This document shows, one piece after another, positions 1-12,892 of a stretch of DNA of 64,000 nucleotides. Made by a program: the position numbers and the translations under genes. Numbering within the stretch: the first letter of the stretch is position 1; the number at the start of each line of letters is the position of its first letter. Below the pieces are notes generated by a model. The model was not told where the DNA came from. It saw nothing but the letters and a program-made list of their open reading frames with translations, and searched no databases. Source of the stretch: Mesocentrotus franciscanus (taxonomy: Eukaryota > Echinodermata > Echinoidea > Camarodonta > Strongylocentrotidae). The stretch lies in contig CP137667.1 of NCBI GenBank assembly GCA_037976565.1, positions 33,902,425 through 33,966,424 of the forward strand. The letters are read 5' to 3'.

Positions 1-960
1 TATGCAAATAATTTATTTCAAGAGCAGCGCCTCTCAATAGACAATGGCGTAGCTACAGGGGCACAGGGGCATGTGCCGCCCCCCCTATATAAGGGTGAAA
101 ACAAAATTTAAAAAGAATAATGAAAAGGGAGAAAGGGAAAGAACGAGCAGAGAAGATGACTGCAGCTTCTCCCTATTTAAATCCGCATTTCATTTTCCAA
201 ATACGGTGCCCTCCTCCTCCCCCAATCGTTCCAGCATCCCTTCGATTGATGCCTGGATGATCGGACTCACGATTCGCCACTGACATGTCGCCATCTACGT
301 TACATCTCCTGTTTCATTATGTGGCATACTGTTTTACGCTACACCGGTTTAATTATTCCACCTGGGTCGTATCGTCACAAAGATGGACATAGTCCTACCT
401 GGTTTAACTTAGGTTCTAGGTCAAGTAAAATTGATTCCTAGTTTCTTGATCAGGGTTTTAAGACTATTATCATGTCTATATAGGCCTATTACATTATCTT
501 GCATGTTTTACGAGGTCCAATTCAAAGTTGGCGGGGAAGATTTCACAGTCAGGAGGAGGTGCACCATCATAAAAACAAAAATTTGCTAGGGGAAATGTGG
601 GACTTACAAGGTATCGATGCAAAACTTGAAACAAAACACACACAAAACCTACCAGATACATCTGTACTGGTTTAAAATACTATCGCAGATCCTCGTTGAT
701 TTCTTAGGATATTGAGGGCATTTATCTATCTTCAACACTAATGCATCAAGGGAAAGGGGAGGGGTGCACGGGTCGCGGGTCAATGCACCCCATAATGCTT
801 TTAAGGGTGTTTAGTTAAAAATGTTGGCCTTTTCAGTCGCATGCTTGATACATTGATATGAGTACGTCATCCCAGTAGACCGACAGCCCACACACAGGAA
901 GATAGAAAATATGATGATCTCTTGGGCTGTTGGTCTATTTATAGACCTTCAAAAAGATTA
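1..960. other. Intergenic, no gene seen; transposon-end fragment near base 45
   Basis: I see no supportable coding exon. Bases 43-90 (ATGGCGTAGCTACAGGGG followed by C-rich sequence) look like the end of a small DNA transposon; a diverged relative lies at 47680-47725 (GGTAGTATAACTACAGGG, then a C run). Bases 880-893 and about 925-940 form a short hairpin (AGACCGACAGCCCA against TGGGCTGTTGGTCT). Only the repeat reading is supported. Confidence 0.35.
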
Positions 961-1007
961 TTAGAAGGCTAACGAGACCGACATCCTCAATCTAGTGGGA
1001 TGTTCGT

Positions 1008-1175
1008 CCATTATTATTATAATTGTTACTACTACTATTATTATTATTGTTGTTGTTATCACCATCATCTTCATCATCATCACAAATTCTCCATCATCAT
1101 TATTATTATGTAAATTATTATTATCATTATCATTATTGTTATTACTATTATTATTAATATCATTATTATTGTAAA
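1008..1175. repeat. ATT/ATC-rich microsatellite
   Basis: Imperfect trinucleotide array of TTA, TTG and ATC units on the plus strand. Short apparent ORFs across it are low-complexity artefacts. Confidence 0.85.
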
Positions 1176-1734
1176 AGGACAATTAATCATAATAAAAATT
1201 AATACAATTGTGTATATTAAAGCTAGCGATTCCCCACCCAAACGCATTTGGAAATAAAACCTTAACAAGCGAAGATAATTCCCGAGGTAAATATGTATAA
1301 GGCCGGCAAGATAATGATCACCATCATGGCACACCTCTCGAACAAAACCTGATTAAATAAAGTATTTGAGTTAAATAAATATTTGCTCTTGGGCAAGTCC
1401 AAGATATTTGTAATGTATGTTATATTTGTTAGCTCTGTTACAGGTATCATCAACATATTTATAAACTCAATTATTCTATCAAGATTATAAGCCTATACCA
1501 CCAAAGATAACACCAGATAAAAAGAAAACTGATAACTGTTGATTTTCGTTTCATTTTCTTTATTGTTGGTAACGAATTGCACAACAAATTACCAAATAGG
1601 CCTACCCATATACTTTGGACTTTTATAGTTCATCAAACTTTGTGTATGGATGGCTCTGATGTGATTTAGGAGAGAACGCCCTCTATGTTGAGGTTCCATC
1701 CAACGAATAAAGTTATCAGGCAAGAATTATCATG

Positions 1735-2160
1735 CACGGAAAAAGATACAACATTTTTAAGACAGGTTTATTGCTACAAAATCAAGGTCGCTATTCATTT
1801 TTTTCTCGATTATTATCTTCACATTATTTAACAACGCAGCTGAAAAAATATTCGTTTGTTGCATAGTCTAAAAACAACACATTAATGCAATATAAGTGAC
1901 GTACATTCATGAAAGAGAAAATGACAACAAACAAGTTGGTAGTTAGAAAATTGTAGAAATGGTATCATTATAATGCAATTTTTTTTTCCTTTGACGAAAC
2001 GATCCGAAAACTATAAAAGCTAAAAACTCCAACGATTCAAGTAATTCTCATCAGGAATAATACATCATGCTCAAAATATTGTGTAACATTTTAAAGATAG
2101 GATTATTGTTTAAAAATCAAGGTCAAGATGCACATTATAATTTTTTTAAATTTCCGTCGG
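1735..2160. repeat. Diverged tandem duplication downstream of the minus-strand UGT
   Basis: The stretch near 1740-1800 (containing AAATCAAGGTCGCTATTC) recurs near 2065-2135 (containing AAATCAAGGTCAAGATGC) with similar flanks, giving two copies about 330 bases apart. It lies 3' of the UGT stop codon, so it could be in the 3' UTR. A TTTATT at 1766-1771 would read AATAAA on the minus strand. Confidence 0.5.
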
Positions 2161-2196
2161 CAATTAATTAACAAAATAATGAGCTTAGTCTAACAA

Positions 2197-5100
2197 TTAG
2201 TCACTTTTTTGTTTCCTCGTTTTTTTACATACACATCTGTAACACCCTCTAATCACTAGGTAATCAATGTATATTAGTATTAAGAATAAAACGACTAGAA
2301 ATGCCACTACGTCGAGTGAGTTGAGCTGGATGAATCCCATTTCAGTAGATCGTAGACGTAGATGATCGCCACCATACTTGACCACGTGTTCTATCCAGAA
2401 TACGGCCGTGTCTAGCGGGCTGGCTATTCGGTCTCGGAGGATACCAGATGCCTTCATAACGTTGACCTTGTAGCTGTGAATGAGAAAGAAAGAAACAGAA
2501 AGAAAACAAAAAATAAAATCTTGAATGAATAGCAAAAGTGAAACTTAGGTTCACTAATTATTAGGGTATTCTCCTGACTCTACTTCATATTTACGTATAT
2601 TGCCATCTGCTGGTCACGAATTGTCCCGATGTGTCGCCAGCCACTTCCCACAATGCATCACTAAACTGCACGACTCGCGCATGATGATGCTTGGGTACTG
2701 GAATCGGAAATCGCTCTATGTATGTGACGCCTTCACCGAAAGATGGCGCGATTGAAAATATATTACAGCAGTGGTCGCGATACCCTGGCTTTAAAGCTTT
2801 CATCATGCTTGCGTGTACTGACATGTCACGAAGATGTACGGGCTAATACTTCCACAAAAATATTTGTTTGTGCTTAATGAAGAAATTATAATTCCATATG
2901 GTGAGGGAAGGGGGGCAGGGTCGTCAGGGTCTACTGCAATAGGATCGAGGCCTTTGTATGAATAATAATAATGAAAATAATAATTATGATAATAATACTA
3001 ATAAAATAATAGTGATAATAATAATAATAGTAATAAAATAATAGTGATAATAATAATAATAATAACAATAGTAATAATGATAATGATAATAATAATTATT
3101 ATTATAATGATGATAATAATAAAAATAATTGTCAGGCACCGAATCAAATTGAAATCAAATGCTCAATTAAGGCGAACTATAGTCTTGTGAAAACAAAAAT
3201 GACATCACATAAAAGTATCTGCATTATAAACAAAAGGACAGGAATAAGATAGAACAATCGAAAATGAAAGAGAACAATATATTATATGCCGAATCAAACA
3301 GATACGTTTTAAGATTATTTTTAAACACTTCAACTGATCTGCTATTGTGAATCTCGCAATGGAGACCATTCCACAGCAAAGACCCTGCATGAGCAAATAT
3401 CCTCTCCCCAACTTTGCATTGAGCTTAGGAAGAACAAGAAATATGGAGTTTTGAGAGCGTAAAGATCTGGACAGCATGTAATGAATTATCAAGATAATAT
3501 TGTAGAGCAGAGCCATGGAAACAACGAAATAAAAAGCAAATTAATTTTGAAAAAATTGCGTTCACTCATGGGCAACCAATGGAGTGCTTTGCGAACTGGT
3601 GTGAAAAGGAAGAGTTTTGTACATCTTTATGAGGAGAGAGAGAAAGCAGGTGATTTTTAAAGATAGAAATATATTAGAGGGCACACCAACCCTTGTAATA
3701 TGTTTATTTATATGAAAGCAGATTACCAAGATAAACAGAAAGGCGACAGATTGAAATAAATCAGACCGATAATAAGAAAGTTGTGAACGTTTGAAAAATG
3801 AGATCACTGGTCTATGCCAATCTCAAATTGTCAATGGATAGTGACGTAGTCGCGGATAAACTCCCCCGTTTGTCGTGTACAAAAATATTATTAATTTTTG
3901 ATTTTCTCTTAAGTACCTTCTCCCTTGGGGTACTACTCAAAATATATTATAGATGTCATGTTATCATAGGTCCTCTAGAGAATAGACCGTCCTGGATCAA
4001 ACATTTTTTAGAGAAAAAAATAATCTTTTGTCATTTTGTGTGATGGAACAAATGAGAAAGAAGTCCGCCGCTACATCACAGAGACATTACCGATTCAGCC
4101 CATACCTATCTTGATAACAACTTTTAAAACTTCATAACTTACTGTTTTGGGGGAGGGGGTCTGATTTCATTCAATCTTTCACCAGTATGCTTCTCTGTCT
4201 ACTTCTAGAGTAGTTTGCTATCAAGGTTGGATTTCCCTTAATGTCGAGGATGGAGCAGGGGGTCGAGAAACAAAGGTATCCGATTTTACATGCAGAGGTC
4301 TTTCCAAAGAAAGACATCGAACTGAACCTGAGTCAATACGTGGTGTTGATGAACCATCGACCCTGCTTGCATGGACTGGACAGAATTCTACTTACCTTTC
4401 GTCATTGAGAAGGGTGCTAATACTCGTCCTGATCTCATCTTCATTCAAATTATTTGGGTCCAGTACGAGACCCATTCCTTTCGCTGCTACCAGATGGGCA
4501 TTTGATGGCTGATCACCACCTATAGGCATGAGGAGCATCGGAACGCCGTGATGGATGGCCTCATGGATCCCTGCACTGCCCCCGTGGTAGATCAGCAGTC
4601 GAACCTTGGGATGAGCTGTAGAATATTAAAGAAAGAGGTTGATTTTTGCGTTGAAGACAAAAAAGTTTCAACCGCAGAAGCCTCATGGTCAAGAAATAAT
4701 GAATTTCGTGATAATTAACCCACAACCAAGTAACTGCGAGTTAGACTTAGAGATTGTTGAAGCCTTACAATAATCAAGATTTACTTTGGGATCATAATTC
4801 ATATTTTAAATGAAGACAATTTTAATCACATTTTTTAAAAGCACACCCCCTCCTCCCCTCACAAGTCCATGATCAAGGACCAACAACAAAAATACAGGAG
4901 GTATAACAATTTCAATAATGGTATTCAATTCTAACCTAAAAGATCGTTCTGTGGAAGCCAATCAGAAATCAAAGTGTTGTTGCCAAGGTAACGGGGTGTA
5001 GGACCAACGTATCTCCATAAGATCCTCTGTGGCAATTCGCTGAAAACCTTCGAAAATATGTCGTTGAGGGCGTCGCTCCCAAGAGCCTTTGATGATGATC

Positions 5101-6613
5101 CCTTCATGGCAACAACAAAACAATAGGAGGATAATAGTAAGGAGAGAGAGGGACAGAGAGAGAGACAGAGAAAAGGAGAGAAAGTGTCATTGACGCACTG
5201 AAGGGCGAAACGTTAATCACAATGGATTGTTGTTGTTATTGTCATGGTGATAATTACGTCACTCTCTTATAAATTAAACACTCGGGTAGATACTCAATCG
5301 CATGTATGCATCGCTGAAATAAACTCCCCAAAATAGCCTAGAAAAAGTAGGGAATCTGAAAGTTGACAAAAGACGAGGAAGATGAAACCGATCTTTGCCA
5401 TTGTCTCTCCACTGGGACAAAGGCTCGTGATCCCAGCTTACATCCCCACCACCTGCTCCAGTCTGCCCGATCCTATCTCCTATCACCCACGTCAGTGAGA
5501 AAGTGGAACATGTGTACTGTCATTGCTGAAGAAAAATAACCCAGATATTCCCCTCCTTTCCGTGCCACCCCTAACGATCTAACCTCATGTCAGTGACACG
5601 ACCAGGGTGAAATAAAGACTTATAATTACCAACGTGAAAACAATGAACCCATGTTCTCCAGATCCTTGGACGAATGTCTCGAGATCCTCTGGAAGTGGTT
5701 TTGGTTTCTTGATGGTGAGCCCCGGAATTGGGATCCAGTTTGGAGCAATCGGTCTCGGGTATTCCAAGGCCCAGGTGTTATGACACAACCAAAGCTCTGC
5801 CCTGCTGATCATCTGCCACGGAGTCAGGTCCGGTCGGATGCCATAGGTGCGTTGCAATTGGCTAATTGGACGATATATAGTGAAGTACTCAGTAATAACG
5901 TGCACACCATAAAATGCAACTGCATTTTTGACGCGTTGAAAGAAATTCATGCGATCACCCAGATCTGGCGTTCCGAGACTGAATGGCACGTATGACACTG
6001 GGGTGGGAATACCAAGCATTCCTTCATGAAAAGCTGGAACTCTTCTTGTACCGGTTAGTACGATATATGGGATGTCTAAATAGGCAGCGAGAACTACATC
6101 ACATAAATCCAAGATAGGATAGGCTATTAGTATATCAAAGCGTTCCCGCTTAAGCTGTTCCAGAATATCCACATTCTTAAACAGCTCAAAGCAACCAAAC
6201 GAATGCAGGTGTAACATTGCCCAAGGCCTTGGATCCTGTATAACCTCCAGAAATGTCTTATTACCCAATTCCGGTATAGTGTTCTTTACATAAGCCATCT
6301 CCGTTAGTTCCTCGTCCGTCATAGAATTTGGTAAGGTTACCTTCGATGTGTATGAATCTGGCAGAAAGCCACCCACATTCAGGTTTTCAATGATCAGTAG
6401 AGTCACTTCATGGCCGCGATGGACCAGGGCTTGAGTGATAGTGGTTAGTGAGATGTGGTGGCTTGCTGTTCGCGCCATTAACCCAGTGGACGGGAGGAGA
6501 AACCGCGCTCCGTTGCAGGATTGAGAAGTCACCATCAGCAGTACGAGGAAAGACAAATAAGACGGCCTCAATGTTAGTGAGGTGCTTCGTTGAAAGTGCT
6601 TGATGGCAGCCAT
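2197..6613 (-). CDS. UDP-glycosyltransferase (UGT8/UGT2-like), 4 exons, complete
   Basis: ER-membrane enzyme that transfers a sugar from a UDP-sugar to lipophilic acceptors. Coding exons on the minus strand are 6613-5630, 5101-4936, 4615-4396 and 2473-2197, all with GT-AG introns, giving 548 residues, a usual UGT length. The start is the Met before MAAIKH at 6613; an in-frame Met at 6667 is possible, but the chosen one sits closer to the hydrophobic signal peptide (residues about 18-35). The presumed catalytic His is H52 (SHHISL). The UGT signature spans exons 2-3 (WLPQNDLL, then [10 protein letters not shown] to GDQ). The C-terminal exon holds one membrane span and a basic tail ending KQKSD, which fits a KxKxx ER-retrieval signal. 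Y165 replaces the Asp normally paired with the His. Its paralogue is at 25339-30383. Family assignment is firm; the substrate is unknown. Confidence 0.93.
2590..2830. other. Intronic DNA of the minus-strand UGT, no exon
   Basis: The last UGT intron (2474-4395) holds this moderately GC-rich stretch (a 77-codon minus frame, not recognised), then the AAT microsatellite and a retroelement-like stretch. Splicing and the paralogue give no room for a further exon. Confidence 0.4.
2955..3135. repeat. AAT-rich microsatellite
   Basis: Long run of AAT, AATAG and GATAAT units in the last intron of the minus-strand UGT. Confidence 0.85.
3180..3810. repeat. Degenerate interspersed repeat, retroelement-like
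   Basis: Contains a tract (near 3340-3385) with a phrase meaning roughly 'GGAGACCATTCCACAGCAAAG'-like start GGAGACCATTCCACAG; a related tract GGAGATTGTTCCATAAAG occurs at 28371-28390. This pattern of dispersed similarity suggests an old interspersed repeat. No open frame of useful length or reverse transcriptase motif is visible. Low certainty on the class. Confidence 0.35.
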
Positions 6614-6714
6614 CGCTGGTCGCTTCCTCGAGAACTTACAAAAATCAATTGAAATAACAGTATACAACTATATACATCGAGCTCGATCCAGGCAAGTAAT
6701 GTGTACGTGCGGTG

Positions 6715-6765
6715 CGTGCGTATATAGGCAGTAATAGGCATACGTGCCTTGCTATATATAGACTG
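6715..6765 (-). promoter_or_regulatory. Candidate TATA elements of the minus-strand UGT
   Basis: Read on the minus strand, TATATA-type sequences lie at about 6757-6750 and 6726-6721, some 110-145 bases upstream of the chosen ATG. Position is plausible for a core promoter; the sequence alone cannot prove use. Confidence 0.25.
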
Positions 6766-6849
6766 TAGCACGATGTCATGTTATGTACACACTAGATATG
6801 AACATTGGGTTATCGTTATTGAGCAGGCCTTTTGTAAAATCTAAACTAC

Positions 6850-6975
6850 AAAAAAGTACCATGGTAACCATGGTTTTTTTGTCCAAATTACCATTCACCA
6901 TGGTAACCATGGTATCAAACAATGATAAACATAGTGTCATCAAACAATGAATTTCATTGTTTGATACCATGATAC
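6850..6975. repeat. Palindrome-rich tract (CCATGGTAACCATGG)
   Basis: Two copies of ACCATGGTAACCATGGT-type palindrome occur near 6857-6872 and 6897-6912. They are followed by ATCAAACAATGA and the complementary TCATTGTTTGAT-type sequence near 6950-6967. Probably a small inverted-repeat element upstream of the UGT. Confidence 0.5.
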
Positions 6976-7002
6976 GCCTATCCATGTAGGGGCCGGTGTC
7001 AT

Positions 7003-7076
7003 GGCGAGATGTGTCTGCGTGAAATCATGTCTTGCCTGAAGATAATTATATGCGTCTAGCAGACACATATCTCGCC
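7003..7076. repeat. Hairpin: GGCGAGATGTGTCTGC / GCAGACACATATCTCGCC
   Basis: Inverted arms at 7003-7018 and 7059-7076 with a loop of about 40 bases, immediately outside the left end of the 6 kb element. It may be a subterminal part of that element or of a neighbouring insertion. Confidence 0.6.
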
Positions 7077-8578
7077 GCTGTCTACCCGGCGAGATGTCGT
7101 CGTGTGCCCGGCAGAAGGGCGTTAACTCTAAAATTTGAAATTTTTTCGATTTTCAAATTTCGGTAAAAACTTGTAGACATTTACAAGACCTTTCGAATGA
7201 TGTGCTTCTTAATTCATATAATTACGTAATTGTTACGTAATACACTAAAATGAAAATGGCGTGGGCAGCCAAATATCAAAAGTCTTCCCAGCAGAAGGTC
7301 GTGAACGCGCGCGTGACGTAATTTATTCCCGGCAGACAGCCGCCATCGGACTTTTGTAATCTGCTGCGACCCCCGATTTTGGTAAGTATTTGCAATTATT
7401 TGTTTTAAAACCAAGAAAAAGGTTAGTTTTTCATCAATTTAAGATAAAAGAATTTTACTATTACATTATGTTGATTGAATGTGGGCATAATGTTGAGAAT
7501 CAGCTAATATATCTGACTGATTATATCGTTTTTTGTTAAATCAGTCCCACTAGTTCACTTTTGTGTTTGTTTTGGTCTGTGTCTGTCATGTCTGTGTAAG
7601 TTTGTTGAGTTATGGCAGGCGTGTATCAATCAGATCTGATTTTTTACGTCTGGGACCAAACTTAAACGATTCATATGTGAACTAGTCTCTGGAGAAATTA
7701 TTTGTGCTCATTTTTGTTTATTCTTGGGAAAGTCGTTTCATTAAAATAGAACACAAAACAAATGTGATTCGTGAGTGAAGCCGAAACTTTCATAGACCAA
7801 TTTTAATTAGATCTAGACCAGTCTAGTCTAGTATTACTATTAGTAACTAATTACACATTACAGTTAGACCTCATGCATTGGAGGAGTGGATAACCCTAAT
7901 TTCTATTGTTAGTCTACTTTGATGGCTCAAATAAAAATATCCCAGAACTTTTCATTTGATAAATTAATCCAAACATAATCATAGAGATAGACATGACAGC
8001 AGTGACCAATTAGTGCCAGTGCCTGCTACTAGTGCTAGTGATGTAAGTGAGTGAGTGAGTGATCTCAATTGAGTCAAAACAAGACACGGTAATGAAGTCT
8101 TTACTGTCTTAGCCGTCACATCATTGTACATGTATTAGCGAACAGCATGATATTTACAAACGCGCACAGTCAAGCGTACAGGAAAAAACAATTTCTCGGC
8201 ATAAGACCACGCGCGTTCTGTGAGGGGGATTCAGCTCAGCAATAAGGTTGAGGCAAAGAACTTTCATAGATCTAGATTCTAGATCTAATTTTATTTATTT
8301 TTAACCCAAATCCATGAATAATAAACAAATGTGTATTCCAGTATACGATGACAATGTCTTTTTTCATACAAAAATTGACATAAAAGTGCATACATTGATG
8401 ATACATGTATATGCACATTTGATATTCACTCCGTAAATTATGTTCTCAGGTTATGCCTATCGGTAGATGATAGATCTAGATTATAGCATATCCATCCATA
8501 TTCTATATAATATGCTTTTAAATTTATCAAGGTATATTTAAAATTTATCAAGGTTTATTTAAAATTTGTCTACAGATC

Positions 8579-9563
8579 AACATGGACCTAACTAGTGACA
8601 TTCTTGTACAATGGGAAGATGGGAGCAAAATGTGGTTGTCATTGGAGAAATAAAGTGCCATGATCAATTCAAGACCAAAGATGGGAACTCAAGTTAGCAT
8701 GCCTTAGGGGAAGGTGACATGGCATGGGGTTGTGTTGACTATTGCTGACAGTGCTGCCAGTTCCATCTCTGATGAGGAGGAGGAGGACGAGAAGGAAAGT
8801 ATCTCATCATCAAAATGGAAAGGAGCAGGTAATTAGTTATTAAAAAAAGATTGGTATAATTTTGGTTTCCCTTTTTGATTCCCCAGATGTAACCTTGTAA
8901 ATGATGAATATGCTTAAATATCAGTTGCATATGTTCAATAGGTGTTATATTTTATTCCTTTATTCTGGTAGAACAAAACCCTCTTACTATTAAAAAAATA
9001 AAGAAACAATAAACAATTACAAGTTTTGAAAACACTGATTATATTTGTAATACGTTGTGTTTTTTCTTCCAGACCAGCTATCACTGTATTCAGCTGTTGC
9101 AAGTACTCCTAGCCCAACACTTCCCTATAGACGAACATCCCAGTGACACCCTCATCAATGTGGATGGATTTCAGGTAAGTTTGAATCCCTGCAATTTCAA
9201 AATTTCAACAAAATGCTTCACTTGTTATAACATTGTAAACAGCTGTATTAACCTACTTATTTATTTATTAATTTATAACTTATAAGGCACATTTTGCTTC
9301 TGTACCACATAGGCAGAATTCATGATAAATTGAGAAAATAATTCTATGTTTAAATCTAGTCTTGTATTTGTTATGTTAACAATATTTTGGAATTGTGTTT
9401 AATATATCTTTTAATTACTAAAGGAATGTTTTTTTATATTGAACATTAGGTCCTCATCATAATTTATGAAATGTTTTTTTTTTTATATATTCAGCCAATA
9501 CCAGGACTATTTTACAGCATGTCACATACACATACTGGAAAAGAACACCCTCAAATCTGTGAG
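8579..9563 (+). pseudogene. Decayed multi-exon gene remnant inside the 6 kb element
   Basis: Three exon-like blocks: 8579-8829 (after a CTACAG acceptor, before GTAATT), about 9073-9175 (TTCCAG to GTAAGT) and about 9495-9563 (TTCAG to GTAAG). The first encodes a start and VQWEDGSKMW, then stops; shifting frame recovers a tryptophan-containing stretch GKVTWHGVV followed by a Ser/Glu-rich linker SISDEEEEDE. Splice-site spacing and patchy coding suggest a former gene with several frameshifts and stops. A small Tudor- or chromo-like fold would suit the W-rich part, but that is a guess; the product is not recognised. Confidence 0.4.
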
Positions 9564-10299
9564 GTAAGATCAGTTATGTTCTCTACAATTTTTTCCATTT
9601 TATTTACACAATGCATCAGTGGTAGTAGATGTCAAGGGGGTGTGATATTATATTTTGTATTCAATTAAAAGTTTTTATTCTCCAATTAATTTAAATGCAA
9701 ACTGTGATAACAGGTTTTGAAATGCATTTTGTAGTAACAAAAAATGTACTGGTATTGAAAATGAATGTGCCCATCAACTTTGAACAACTAGGTAAGTTAT
9801 TAATCTCGACCTTGAACATCAGGTAAAATATTTAATGAATGTTAGATGTCAGGTCTAAATGAAATCATCTGAAGAACATTTAAATGGTAGAAAGGCTAAT
9901 TATAATCACTTGGATATGAATACAGTAAAATTGGATGAAATGATAGATTGTAAAGAAGGTTTAGTACAAGTCAGTTATTAACAGTAAAAATAAGATGCGT
10001 GCTAGCTGTTTTAAGTATACCATGTGTCTTTTTTCTTCTTTTTTTAGAGCAAGGCAAGGCAAAGGGTTGCCCAGCCTCCAAAATGGCAGTAGAATGTCCA
10101 GAAGATTAAACGGATCTCTGCCTACCAGTTGTGAAATGGAAAGGCACTTGACGCAAGCAAGATAGATGATCCATGTTAGGATTCTTGTAGGCTAATAGTA
10201 TAAAATGCATGTTTTAAAGGAGAGATCAAGGGCCTTTGGCCTTTCATCCATTATATTCCCACTTGAAAGAGGCATTCAACAGTTATTCAAGTAGTACGA

Positions 10300-10550
10300 A
10301 TTTGGATAGGATAGTTGTCCAGGGGGTAGTTGTCCTAGAGCATGGTTGTCGTAGGGGTAGTTATCTGGGGGTAGTTGTCCGGGGATAGTTGTCTGGGGGT
10401 AGTTGTCCAGGGGTAGTTGTCCTAGGTAGTAGTTGTCCAGGGATAGTTTTCCTAGAGAGTGGTTGCCCTAGGGGTGGTTGTCCTAGGGGTGGTTGTCCTA
10501 GGGGTGGTTGTCCGAGGGTGGTTGTCCAGGGGGTAGGTGTCCGAGAACCC
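10300..10550. repeat. Minisatellite, unit about GGGGTAGTTGTCCTA
   Basis: Around fifteen imperfect copies of a 15-19 base G/T-rich unit, with variants GGGATAGTTGTC and GGGTGGTTGTCCTA. It lies within the 6 kb element. Confidence 0.9.
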
Positions 10551-10559
10551 TAAAATACA

Positions 10560-12740
10560 TATTACCTCTAGAGAACTACATTAATGAAGGTTTTGGTAAC
10601 TGGTATTGTTCCCTATTGGTACTGATACATAATTAGATTTATCCTGGGAGTGTGGCTTTTTGCTTTCTTTACAGTAAATTGTTGAAGTCATGTTCAGAGG
10701 AATGACAAGTTCCTCTTTTTTTTTTTTGCCTGAACTACAGTTTGAATTCATGAGTAAGACTAAGAATGATAATTTGACTAGTCCACACTTTTACTATACA
10801 CAATGTAATTATCAGCTTCATGCAATATCATTACATTGCCAAGTTGCTTGTGAAAGTATTTAGAATTGTAATTATCTGTTTAAGTAATCCTCACTGAAAT
10901 GTAAAACTGAAGTTGATAGTATGTTATGATTAGGTTGTCTATTGTTTGAGTTGAATTTTGCATGTGATTTTTTAAATACAATAGAAGAAGAATCATAATA
11001 TTGAAATGTTAACAGGCATGAGTATAATGTCTCACAAAAGAATCAATTCACATAAAGCAAGTTCTGAAATGTCTTTAATATATCTCATTTTACCCCATTC
11101 TGTAGAAATGCATGTCTGATAATTCCTGAGAGCTGTAATTTTTTTTTCTTACTTTGTTTTCGAAAGCGAATGAACTATTGTAAGAGTTTTGTTAAGTTGA
11201 GACAAAACGTATCTGGTTGATGTAAAGGTTTTGTGTAAAAATAGACAACCGACAACAGTATGGCTATTGAGCTCAGTGTTGAGCTCAGCGTTTGTGAAAT
11301 CATGAACAGTATAATCAGATCATGGAAGTGCTACCTTGAGATCCGAGTGTTTGTTTCATGCCTTGAATCTACATTGACTAACACACTTGCTCAAGATTTA
11401 AATTTGATATTATCAGATCTATATTTACTAATGAGAAAATACATACCTTTAAGTTCCTTTCCATAAACGAAGGACTATATGCAAGACTTGTAAATTTGCA
11501 TTTTGTGCATATTTAACATGATTTTCCTTCTGTCTTTACAATTTCACCTTTTTATTCAAAAACATTTTCAAAAACTATTTGTATTTACATTTTCCTGAAA
11601 CATGAGGAGATATTGAATTATAAATAGGTGAATGTCATACTGACTCATACATAAGCATGAGGTGAAAATGAATTATAAATAAGAGCAGAATTATTACAGA
11701 AAAGAGTTATAATGTTATAATGAATGGATTTGAAGAATATCTTTACTTCATTTGTTCATTTTAAAGAAATTAAAGAGTCGAAAATAAGTCGGTAATGGAA
11801 AAATAATAACATCGAGAATAGTGTTAATTAATGATATAATATTGCAATCCACAATTTAGACCTAACAATAGACAATGATTGAAATAGATGATAAATCGCT
11901 TTAATATAATATTTAAAAATAAGACATTGTTGCCTGACAACTTGCCTGTTTTGCTTCAGGTTATTGGTTGACATTGTGTGATTGGCTTATTATTCCCAAG
12001 CAATCAACAAATTAATAAAGTGAATAATATGCAAGCTATTCATATCCGCTATCTTTCAAAACAATACTGAGTGCATGCTTGCGTCATTTTTGTACTTCAT
12101 TTGTGAATGCTTGAAGATGATGATGATAATGTGATGATTATGTTTCTGATGATGAGGATGATGATGGTGATATAACATTACTATTACTTATAAAGAATTA
12201 TAATAATCATGATTATAATTTTCATTTAAAATAAAGACCACTCCAAACTAGTATATCAAGCTCAAATGAGGTATATTCCTAGCCCTCCCTTGTAGCATCT
12301 TGTTATCAAAATAACGAAATAAAAGCTCCAGTAAAAAAGGAGCAAATTGACAAGATTAAATAAGTCGCACCTTTTTCTGTTCGCATTGATCTATGGTACC
12401 AAAAGACATGCAGATTTTTGAGAATAACAATCCAAATCAAATATTTTAGTCTTAGCCTAGATCAGTTTTAGAAATATTATAAACAAAATATTTCTTTTGC
12501 TTTAGATTTTCAGTTTTGTTCTTTTCGAGTTTTCCAAACCATTGTCATTGAGGGGAACAGGAAATGAAAGATGCGATTATGATAAACAGTTTGATTTACA
12601 TTAAGTATCCCACTTATTGACGTATTGTAACAAGCAGCATTCTAAAACTTTATTTCAAGCTACTTTATCATAATCTTAGTTTTTAGTCTAATTTCAATCA
12701 TAATTCTAAGTAGTGTTCATTTCTTGCATTACAAGACTAC
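10560..12740. other. AT-rich interior of the 6 kb element, no gene seen
   Basis: Long stretch without credible open frames, splice-bounded exons or strong repeats. Some local GATGAT-type microsatellite near 12117-12170. Confidence 0.5.
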
Positions 12741-12747
12741 GCGCTGA

Positions 12748-12892
12748 GTTCACGCCCTTCTGCTGGGAACAAATTTACGCTAAAGTGTAGTTTTCCTTCC
12801 CGGCAGAAGGGCGTGAACACCGTTCACGCCCTTCTGCCGGGAAGACAAACGCTGCTTTAGCGTAAATTTGTTCCCAGCAGAAGGGCGTCAAC
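12748..12892. repeat. 145-base hierarchical palindrome built on GCAGAAGGGCG
   Basis: The two halves are near-perfect inverted copies: each starts or ends with GTTCACGCCCTTCTG-type sequence. Within each half the same motif also appears at both edges in opposite orientation. The whole would fold as one long hairpin or as two smaller hairpins. It sits close to the right end of the 6 kb element. Confidence 0.85.

Noticed and set aside
5651..5995. 114-codon plus-strand frame
   Set aside because: Antisense shadow of UGT exon 1.
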